From Proteobacteria bacterium SG_bin5 (GTDB taxonomy: Bacteria > Pseudomonadota > Alphaproteobacteria > Sphingomonadales > Sphingomonadaceae), in contig LWDI01000024.1 in the NCBI GenBank assembly GCA_002083475.1, positions 1-5,677 on the forward strand: a DNA stretch of 5,677 bases. Reading direction: 5' to 3'. The translations under genes and the position numbers were made by a program. Below are positions 1 through 4,601 of this stretch, piece after piece; the stretch's first letter is position 1; the number at the start of each line of letters is the position of its first letter. A model generated the notes under the pieces. That model searched no databases and had not been told where the DNA came from. It saw nothing but the letters and a program-made list of their open reading frames with translations.

Positions 1-1014
1 CGCCTCGGCGGGGCCGCCGCGCATGACGTGGAGCACGCGCAGCAGCGCCCCCTCGCGGCGCAGCAACAGCCCGCTGGTCGAGCGCGGCGGCGGGCGCGGG
101 TCGGTGGCGGGGGCGATCACCAGCCGGCCCGCGCCGGGATCGAGCAGCACGCGGTGCTGGTCGAGCAGCCCGGTCCCGATCCGCCCGCTCACCCCCAGGC
201 GCTGCGCGAAGCCGCCCTCGGGCTCGATCCTGAGCTCGGTCTCGCCAAGCGTCGCCGCGCCGAGCGCGACGTGCGGGACGATCGCCAACTCGCTCGGCTG
301 CGCGCCGCCTAGGCCGTAAGCGATCGTCGTCGTGAAGCGCACGCCCGGCAGCGTCAGCCGCCGGAACGCCGGGCGGCTGAGCGTGAGCGCGGCGCCGTCG
401 CCCGTGTCGATCACCAAGGGCCACAGCTTGTACCCGGCGAGCGTGACCGCGGTCAGATAGACCGGGCTCCCGCGCGCGAGCGCGAGCGGGGCGACCGCGC
501 CGCGAAACGGCAGCCGGCCCGAGGGCAACAGGCGAAAGCGCCGCGCGGGAAAATCGATGTCGAGCGCGAAGCGGTGGAGCAGATCGGCGCCGATCAGCAG
601 ATCGAGCCCCTCGGCGGTGCCGGTGGCGGTCGCGGGCAGCGGCGCGACCGTTACCGTGCCGCCGATGCGCCGCAGCCCGCCGACGCCGAGCGCGCCGACC
701 GCCGCGATGCCATAGCCGATGTCGCCCCCGATCGCGCGCGCCGCCCCGCCGCGCCGCACCTTCAGCCCCGCGCGCGCGGCGAATTCGGGCGAGGCGACGC
801 TCGCGGTGACGCCGGTATCGAGAATCGCCCGCGCGGGCACCCCGTTGAGGCTCGCGGTGAAGAGCGGCTGGTTGCCGGGGGTGAGGGTGAAGTCTATCCA
901 GCGCGCCTCGGCATCGGGCAGCAGCCGCGCGCTGGGCGCGGGGGCATCGGCCAGGCCCGTCAGCGCCCCGGCGCCCAGGAGCAAAAGCGCAAGGCGAAGA
1001 GCGGGCGCGCGCAT
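1..1014 (-). CDS. Exported retropepsin-like aspartyl protease with two DTG domains and a PDZ-like C-terminus (3' end cut by window edge)
   Basis: This open frame of 338 codons has no stop before the window edge, so the C-terminus is missing. Residues 1 to about 24 form a signal peptide or lipoprotein-like leader (basic MRAPALR, then a Leu/Ala/Gly-rich stretch), so the protein probably acts in the periplasm. Two retropepsin-type domains follow in one chain. The first has ILDTG at 64-68 and ends near LLIGADLL (139-146); the second has VIDTG at 201-205 and ends near GTGLLDQHRVLLDP (280-293). Each Asp-Thr-Gly supplies one catalytic aspartate, so one chain could form the active site that retroviral proteases make by dimerising. 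From about 314 the sequence (GLLLRREGALLRVLHV, then GGPAEA) resembles the start of a PDZ domain. The ATG at 1014 has AAGGGG four bases upstream. It lies 40 bp after ubiG and is probably cotranscribed with it. Substrate is unknown. Confidence 0.85.
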   Translation of the reverse strand, partial: MRAPALRLALLLLGAGALTGLADAPAPSARLLPDAEARWIDFTLTPGNQPLFTASLNGVPARAILDTGVTASVASPEFAARAGLKVRRGGAARAIGGDIGYGIAAVGALGVGGLRRIGGTVTVAPLPATATGTAEGLDLLIGADLLHRFALDIDFPARRFRLLPSGRLPFRGAVAPLALARGSPVYLTAVTLAGYKLWPLVIDTGDGAALTLSRPAFRRLTLPGVRFTTTIAYGLGGAQPSELAIVPHVALGAATLGETELRIEPEGGFAQRLGVSGRIGTGLLDQHRVLLDPGAGRLVIAPATDPRPPPRSTSGLLLRREGALLRVLHVMRGGPAEA

Positions 1015-1054
1015 CAGGCCCCTTAGCGGCAAAGCCCGCGCCGCGAAACGGCGG

Positions 1055-1780
1055 TCAGGCGGTGGTTGCCGAAACGAAATAATCGAGCCGCAGATCATCG
1101 CTCAGCTGGAAGCCGCGCAAGGGGGAAAAGCTGAGCCCCTTGGTCTCGATCAGCCTGAGCCCCGCGTCGATCACCAGCTGGGTGAGTTCGGCGGGGGCGA
1201 GGAACTGGCGCCAATCATGCGTGCCGCGCGGGATTTGCCCCAGCCCCTCGCCGAGCGAAATGAGCGCGAGCCGCGACAGCCAGGTGCGGTTGGGGGTCGA
1301 GAGCAGCAACAGCCCGCCGGGCGCGAGCACGCGCGCCAGCCCCGCGACGAAGCCCGCCGGATTGGCGACATGTTCGATCACTTCCAGGCTGGTGACGAGA
1401 TCGAACCGCTCCTCGCCGATCGCCTCGATCCCACCGACGCGGTAATCGATCCGCACCCCCGATTGCAGCGCGTGCGCGCGCGCGGCGTGGATATTTTCGG
1501 GCGCCGCGTCGATCCCGGTGACCGACGCGCCGAGCCGCGCGAGCGGTTCGCACAAGAGCCCTGCGCCGCAGCCGATGTCGAGCGCGCGCTTGCCCTGGAG
1601 CGGGGTGAAGCTCGCCGCGTCGGTGCCCCAATGCGCATCCGCGAGACGGCGCAAATAGCCGAGCCGCACCGGGTTCAGGCGGTGGAGCATCGCCGAGCTG
1701 CCCTTGGGGTTCCACCAATCGGCGGCGAGCCGCCCGAAATGCTGCGCCTCGGCGGGGTTGATCGTGATGGGGGTCGCCAT
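1055..1780 (-). CDS. ubiG: Ubiquinone biosynthesis O-methyltransferase UbiG
   Basis: A 241-aa class I SAM-dependent methyltransferase. UbiG carries out both O-methylations of ubiquinone synthesis, on the polyprenyl-catechol intermediate and on demethylubiquinol, at the inner membrane. The UbiG-type N-terminus is present (EAQHFGRLAADWWNPKGS, 11-28, followed by LHRLNPVRLGYL). SAM-binding motif I is LDIGCGAGLL (67-76), the acidic residue after strand 2 is in GID (89-91), and EVIEHV (133-138) and STPNRT (161-166) are typical of the family. HDWRQFL near 188-194 also fits UbiG. Length matches the family. I chose the ATG at 1780 because the protein homology begins there and AAGGA lies just upstream; an in-frame ATG at 1834 would add 18 unrelated residues and overlap the preceding gene. 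It starts 16 bp after the HEPN gene stop, so it is probably in the same transcript. Confidence 0.95.
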   Translation of the reverse strand: MATPITINPAEAQHFGRLAADWWNPKGSSAMLHRLNPVRLGYLRRLADAHWGTDAASFTPLQGKRALDIGCGAGLLCEPLARLGASVTGIDAAPENIHAARAHALQSGVRIDYRVGGIEAIGEERFDLVTSLEVIEHVANPAGFVAGLARVLAPGGLLLLSTPNRTWLSRLALISLGEGLGQIPRGTHDWRQFLAPAELTQLVIDAGLRLIETKGLSFSPLRGFQLSDDLRLDYFVSATTA

Positions 1781-1796
1781 GTTGGTCCTTTCCGAC

Positions 1797-2270
1797 TCAG
1801 CCGGGGCGCTTCCTAAAGAGCACATGCGCGGCAAAAGCGCGACGATCCTTGAGCGAGGCTTGCTGAAACGCCCTTATAACTTGTTCCGCCGCTTTGATAT
1901 CGGCCACCACCTGCGATTTGCCGAAGCGGATGAGCGGGTCGTAATCCGCCAGATGGCGCCGGTCCTGCAAATCGACGAAGCGATCGGCGAAATCTTGAAT
2001 CGCGTCGGGAAAGCGGCTGATCATGCTCTTGTTCGCGCAGGCCGCTTTGGCATCGCCATGGTTCAGGGCGCGATACGTCTGTCGCCATGCCTGGTCGCTG
2101 CGGTCGGCGCTCGCGCCCCCCAGCAGCGCATCGGCGCAATTGCGGGCGAGGCAGTGAAAGAGCGCATAATAGGCCGAACTCGTCGCGCGGCGCAGGCTCA
2201 CTTGGGAGGGTTTGCCCTTGGACGACGCGACCAAGATATTGGTCGAGGCGATCAGATCAAGCGGCTTCAT
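1797..2270 (-). CDS. HEPN-domain protein (UPF0332-like), putative toxin or RNase component of a two-gene module
   Basis: A 157-aa soluble, mainly alpha-helical protein. The segment LRRATSSAYYALFHCLARN (26-44) matches the first core helices of HEPN proteins of the UPF0332 type, and RRHLADYDP (104-112) followed by a long Ala/Gln-rich helix is also typical of this group. HEPN proteins include RNase toxins, nucleotidyltransferase partners and defence effectors. The canonical RNase motif R-x(4-6)-H is absent from the central helices; the nearest is R67-x3-H71. One R144-x4-H149 occurs in the C-terminal segment DRRAFAAHVLFRKR. Enzymatic activity is therefore uncertain. The ATG at 2270 lies 14 bp inside the preceding gene with no strong ribosome site, which suggests translational coupling. 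GC content is much lower than in its neighbours (about 52-57% in two 60-base lines counted, against about 75% in a lysC line), suggesting acquisition. HEPN fold fairly sure, role inferred. Confidence 0.78.
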   Translation of the reverse strand: MKPLDLIASTNILVASSKGKPSQVSLRRATSSAYYALFHCLARNCADALLGGASADRSDQAWRQTYRALNHGDAKAACANKSMISRFPDAIQDFADRFVDLQDRRHLADYDPLIRFGKSQVVADIKAAEQVIRAFQQASLKDRRAFAAHVLFRKRPG

Positions 2271-2547
2271 GCCTGAGGCTGTCGTAATCGCGCTTGGTTA
2301 TGAAGCGCGTGATCGGGAAAGCTTCCTCGCCGCGCTCGAGCAGCTTCAGCCGTAAATGACGTACCCAGCCGACCAGCTCGCCCACGTCGACATCCTCGAT
2401 CTCGGCGTCGAACACCACGGTGATGCGCAGCACCGGATCGCCATCATGGTCGACGTCGGGCATCACCTCGACACGGTCGATCGCGACGCCGCGGAAGCGC
2501 TCCTTGACGACCTGGGATACGAGTTGTTGCAGCGACGGCGCCATCAT
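2257..2547 (-). CDS. Small conserved-looking protein paired with the HEPN gene, putative partner or antitoxin
   Basis: I do not recognise a named family for this acidic 96-aa protein. By eye it reads as helix (5-18), two strands (about 22-46, with the Asp-rich turn PDVDHDGDP between them), helix (53-70) and a C-terminal segment ending FITKRDYDSLR. The GSxxxG...DxD signature of minimal nucleotidyltransferases, the classic HEPN partners, is absent, so it is not an obvious MNT antitoxin. Two ATG codons are adjacent (2547 and 2544). The ribosome site GAGGTG is separated from the first by one base and from the second by four, so translation from 2544 (95 aa) may be preferred. The stop overlaps the HEPN start by 14 bp, the usual sign of a cotranscribed two-component module. 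It is the first gene of the minus-strand unit and faces lysC across a 130-bp gap. An antitoxin role is inference from gene order only. Confidence 0.72.
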   Translation of the reverse strand: MMAPSLQQLVSQVVKERFRGVAIDRVEVMPDVDHDGDPVLRITVVFDAEIEDVDVGELVGWVRHLRLKLLERGEEAFPITRFITKRDYDSLRHEAA

Positions 2548-2563
2548 TCACCTCGACCACCAG

Positions 2564-2591
2564 CCTATCACGCCGCGCGCGCCGCTGACAA
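2564..2591 (-). promoter_or_regulatory. Candidate sigma-70 promoter for the small-protein/HEPN/ubiG unit
   Basis: Reading leftwards, TTGTCA (2591-2586, five of six matches to the -35 consensus) is followed after 16 bp by GATAGG (2569-2564), a poor -10. It would start transcription about 10 bases before the first ATG of the unit. No better pair was seen in the gap. The match is weak and unproven. Confidence 0.28.
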
Positions 2592-2614
2592 TCACGGCCG
2601 CCCGCCCGGGCCGC

Positions 2615-2643
2615 TTGCCTTGACCCGGTCGCGCAATTATCAG
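2615..2643 (+). promoter_or_regulatory. Candidate sigma-70 promoter for lysC
   Basis: TTGCCT (2615-2620) and TATCAG (2638-2643) each match the consensus at four of six positions and are separated by 17 bp, which would give a leader of roughly 28 bases. A second -35-like TTGACC sits at 2620-2625 but has no suitably placed -10. No attenuator, leader peptide or lysine riboswitch can be fitted into the short leader. The call is tentative. Confidence 0.3.
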
Positions 2644-2677
2644 GCGCGGCTTTCAAGCTGAAGGAATTTCGCCGCCC

Positions 2678-3910
2678 ATGGCGCGCATCGTGATGAAATT
2701 CGGCGGCACCTCGATGGCGGGGATCGAGCGCATCCGCTTGGTCGCCGAGCGCGTGAAGCAGGAGGTCGCCGCCGGGCACCAGGTCGCGGTGGTGGTCTCG
2801 GCGATGGCGGGGGAGACCGATCGGCTGGTGGGCTTTTGCCGCGAGGCCTCGCCGCTTTACGATCGCCGCGAATATGACGTGGTGGTGGCGAGCGGCGAAC
2901 AAGTGACGAGCGGGCTGCTCGCGATCGCGCTCCAGGCGATCGGGGTGCCCGCGCGCAGCTGGCTCGGCTGGCAATTGCCGATCGCGACCGATGGCGCGCA
3001 TGGCGCCGCGCGGATCGAGCGCATCGACACCGCCGGGCTCGACGCGGCGCTCGCGGCGGGCGAGGTCGCGGTGATCCCGGGCTTCCAGGGCGTCGCCGAG
3101 GGGCGTGTCTCGACGCTCGGGCGCGGCGGGTCGGACACCAGCGCGGTCGCCGTCGCCGCCGCGCTGCGCGCCGAGCGCTGCGACATTTATACCGATGTCG
3201 ATGGCGTCTACACCACCGACCCCCGGATCGTGCCGCGCGCGCGCAAATTGCGGCGGGTGAGCTATGAGGAAATGCTCGAACTCGCCTCGGTGGGGGCGAA
3301 GGTGTTGCAGACGCGCTCGGTGGGGCTGGCGATGAAGGAGGGCGTGCGGGTGCGCGTGCTTTCGTCCTTCGTCCCCGGCGGCGACGATGTCGGCACGCTG
3401 ATCGTGAGCGAAGAGGAACTCGAGATGGAACGCCAGCTGATCACCGGCATCGCGCATGACAAGAACGAGGCCAAGATCACGCTGACCCGCGTGCCCGACA
3501 AGCCGGGCGCGGTCGCGACGATCTTCGCCCCGCTCGCCGAGGCGGGGATCAACGTCGATATGATCGTCCAGAACGTGGCGCATTCGACCGGATCGACCGA
3601 CGTGACCTTCACCGTGCCGGGCGCCGATCTCGCGCGCTCGCTCGACGTGCTCGCGCGCGAACAGGCGGCGATCGGCTTCGAACGCGCGATGCACGACACG
3701 CGCGTCGCCAAGATCACGGTGGTGGGCGTGGGGATGCGCAGCCACGCCGGCGTCGCCGCGACGATGTTCAAGACGCTCGGCGCGCGCGGGATCAACATCC
3801 AGGCGATCACCACGAGCGAGATCAAGGTGAGCGTGCTGATCGACGAGGACGAGACCGAACTCGCGGTGCGCGTGCTCCACACGGCCTATGGGCTGGATGC
3901 GGAGGCTTGA
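2678..3910 (+). CDS. lysC: Aspartate kinase, monofunctional, with two C-terminal ACT domains
   Basis: This 410-aa enzyme phosphorylates L-aspartate with ATP, the first step to lysine, diaminopimelate, threonine and methionine, in the cytoplasm. The kinase domain (1 to about 245) has KFGGTS (7-12), SGEQ (72-75), GRGGSDTSA (148-156) and YTDVDGVYTTDPR (171-183). ACT domain 1 spans about 266-340 (VPDKPGAVATIF, INVDMIVQN), and ACT domain 2 about 346-405 (VGVGMRSHAGVAATMF, TSEIKVSVLI). Length and layout match Corynebacterium/Bacillus-type aspartokinases, which are inhibited by lysine, often together with threonine, through the ACT domains. No homoserine dehydrogenase is fused. The ATG at 2678 starts exactly at the conserved N-terminus; an AAGGA lies rather far upstream (12 bp). 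A good internal ribosome site precedes Met250 and could give a separate beta subunit. The gene stands divergent from the HEPN/ubiG unit and directly before vapBC. Confidence 0.97.
   Translation: MARIVMKFGGTSMAGIERIRLVAERVKQEVAAGHQVAVVVSAMAGETDRLVGFCREASPLYDRREYDVVVASGEQVTSGLLAIALQAIGVPARSWLGWQLPIATDGAHGAARIERIDTAGLDAALAAGEVAVIPGFQGVAEGRVSTLGRGGSDTSAVAVAAALRAERCDIYTDVDGVYTTDPRIVPRARKLRRVSYEEMLELASVGAKVLQTRSVGLAMKEGVRVRVLSSFVPGGDDVGTLIVSEEELEMERQLITGIAHDKNEAKITLTRVPDKPGAVATIFAPLAEAGINVDMIVQNVAHSTGSTDVTFTVPGADLARSLDVLAREQAAIGFERAMHDTRVAKITVVGVGMRSHAGVAATMFKTLGARGINIQAITTSEIKVSVLIDEDETELAVRVLHTAYGLDAEA
3412..3427 (+). promoter_or_regulatory. Possible internal ribosome site and start for a LysC beta (regulatory) subunit
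   Basis: AGAGGA at 3412-3417 lies seven bases before an in-frame ATG (3425-3427, Met250 of LysC). Initiation here would give a 161-residue protein holding just the two ACT domains. Corynebacterium glutamicum and Bacillus aspartokinases of this class are known to make such beta subunits from in-frame internal starts at the equivalent place. The purine run also encodes Glu-Glu-Glu, so chance is possible. Confidence 0.45.
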
Positions 3911-3942
3911 GCGGCGCCCGGATATACCGTATATCCCAGCCA
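3907..3942 (+). promoter_or_regulatory. Promoter and palindromic operator of vapBC; probable leaderless transcript
   Basis: TTGAGC (3907-3912, overlapping the lysC stop codon) and TATATC (3930-3935) are spaced by exactly 17 bp, which places the expected transcription start at 3942, the A of the vapB ATG. A palindrome GGATATAC-C-GTATATCC (3920-3936, 8-bp perfect arms, one-base centre) covers the -10 element. It is strikingly AT-rich for this genome. Operators of this kind, bound by VapB or the VapBC complex to repress their own promoter, are normal for AbrB-type toxin-antitoxin operons. No Shine-Dalgarno sequence precedes vapB, consistent with leaderless translation. Start site and binding are inferred. 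Confidence 0.68.
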
Positions 3943-4205
3943 TGACCGAGATCGTCAAAACCAGTGCGTTCAAATCGGGCAATAGCGTCGCGGTGCGCTT
4001 GCCCAAGAGCTTCGGGGTGAAGCCCGGCGATGCGGTCGAGATCAGCCGCCAGGGCGCCGACCTCGTCATTCGCCCCGCGCTCGATCTCGATCGCGAGCGC
4101 GCCGACCTCGCCGAACTCGCCGGCATTTTGCGCGCGCTCGGGCCGAGCGACCCATTTCGCGGGCGCGAGGAAATCGAGCTACCCGATCGCGCCGGGCTCT
4201 ATTGA
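3942..4205 (+). CDS. vapB: AbrB/SpoVT-fold antitoxin VapB
   Basis: An 87-aa type II antitoxin. The N-terminal swapped-hairpin DNA-binding domain is clear: SAFKSGNSVAVRLPKSFGVKPGD (8-30), then VEISRQGADLVIRP (32-45), the usual VapB/MazE order of strands. The C-terminal half (about 48-87, with a helix ERADLAELAGILRALG and a tail ending DPFRGREEIELPDRAGLY) should wrap around and block the PIN toxin. It neutralises VapC and, alone or as the VapBC complex, should repress the operon through the palindrome that ends six bases before its start. I chose the ATG at 3942 because the AbrB domain begins there; an earlier in-frame ATG at 3888 lies inside lysC and would add unrelated residues. It lacks a Shine-Dalgarno sequence. 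Base composition is like the host, so no sign of recent arrival. Confidence 0.93.
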   Translation: MTEIVKTSAFKSGNSVAVRLPKSFGVKPGDAVEISRQGADLVIRPALDLDRERADLAELAGILRALGPSDPFRGREEIELPDRAGLY

Positions 4206-4208
4206 GCC

Positions 4209-4601
4209 TTGGCCTATTTGCTCGACACCGATGTCGCGATCCATTTGCGCGAGCGCACCCCGGCCTTCGTTGCGCGGGTCGAACGGCTCGATCGTCGGCC
4301 GGCGCTGTCGGTCGTCACGCGCGTCGAGCTGGAAGGCGGCGTTTATGCCGATGGCGCGGAAAGCGCGCGGCGGCGGGCCGCCGTCGACGCGCTGCTGCGT
4401 TTTCTGCCCGTGGTCGATTTCGATGGCGCGATGGCGGCGGCTTATGGCCGGATCCTCGCCGATCGCGGCTTTAGTCGGCGCAAGGTGCTCGATCGCATGA
4501 TCGCCGCCACCGCGCTCGCGCGCGACCTGATCCTCATCACCGCCAACGCCGCCGATTTCGCCGATGTCGCCGGCCTGAAACTGGAAATTTGGGACCAATG
4601 A
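4209..4601 (+). CDS. vapC: PIN-domain ribonuclease toxin VapC
   Basis: A 130-aa PIN-domain endoribonuclease, the toxin of the VapBC pair; family members cleave tRNA or rRNA in a Mg2+/Mn2+-dependent way. All four acidic positions of the fold are visible: D6 (AYLLDTD), E40 (SVVTRVELEGG), D95 (KVLDRMIAATALA) and D116 (LITANAADF), so the toxin looks intact. The C-terminus GLKLEIWD is typical. The start must be the TTG at 4209: it is two codons after the in-frame antitoxin stop TGA (4203-4205), no ATG or GTG is available, and the conserved first strand begins at once. No ribosome site is evident, so translation probably depends on ribosomes finishing vapB, which would keep toxin below antitoxin. 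The stop overlaps the next gene by ATGA. The exact RNA target cannot be told from sequence. Confidence 0.93.
   Translation: MAYLLDTDVAIHLRERTPAFVARVERLDRRPALSVVTRVELEGGVYADGAESARRRAAVDALLRFLPVVDFDGAMAAAYGRILADRGFSRRKVLDRMIAATALARDLILITANAADFADVAGLKLEIWDQ

Noticed and set aside
719..1816. 365-codon open frame on the plus strand across the protease and ubiG genes
   Set aside because: Low-complexity Arg/Ala/Glu/Pro product opposite two well-supported genes; a GC-driven shadow.
1781..1834. Extended N-terminus of UbiG from the ATG at 1834
   Set aside because: The 18 extra residues overlap the HEPN gene and do not resemble UbiG; the ATG at 1780 has a proper AAGGA site and begins at the conserved region.
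1704..2276. 190-codon plus-strand frame opposite the HEPN gene
   Set aside because: The minus-strand frame has HEPN motifs and operon spacing; the plus-strand product shows no recognisable domain or ribosome site.
2595..2613. GC-rich inverted repeat (CGGCC...GGCCG, with GCCCGGGC inside) in the divergent gap
   Set aside because: Short arms and no T-run; such matches arise often by chance in DNA of this composition, so I do not call it an operator or terminator.
2644..2677. Lysine riboswitch or attenuator ahead of lysC
   Set aside because: The whole gap is 130 bp and the likely leader about 28 bases, too short for a lysine riboswitch, and no leader peptide with Lys/Thr codons was seen.
3888..3941. 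Extended N-terminus of the antitoxin from the ATG at 3888
   Set aside because: It would lie inside lysC and run through the palindrome and promoter; the AbrB domain starts at 3942.
2444..4126. 560-codon open frame on the minus strand opposite lysC
   Set aside because: It is antisense to the unmistakable lysC and vapB; its translation is rich in Arg, His and Asp with no recognisable domain, as expected for a shadow frame in very GC-rich DNA.
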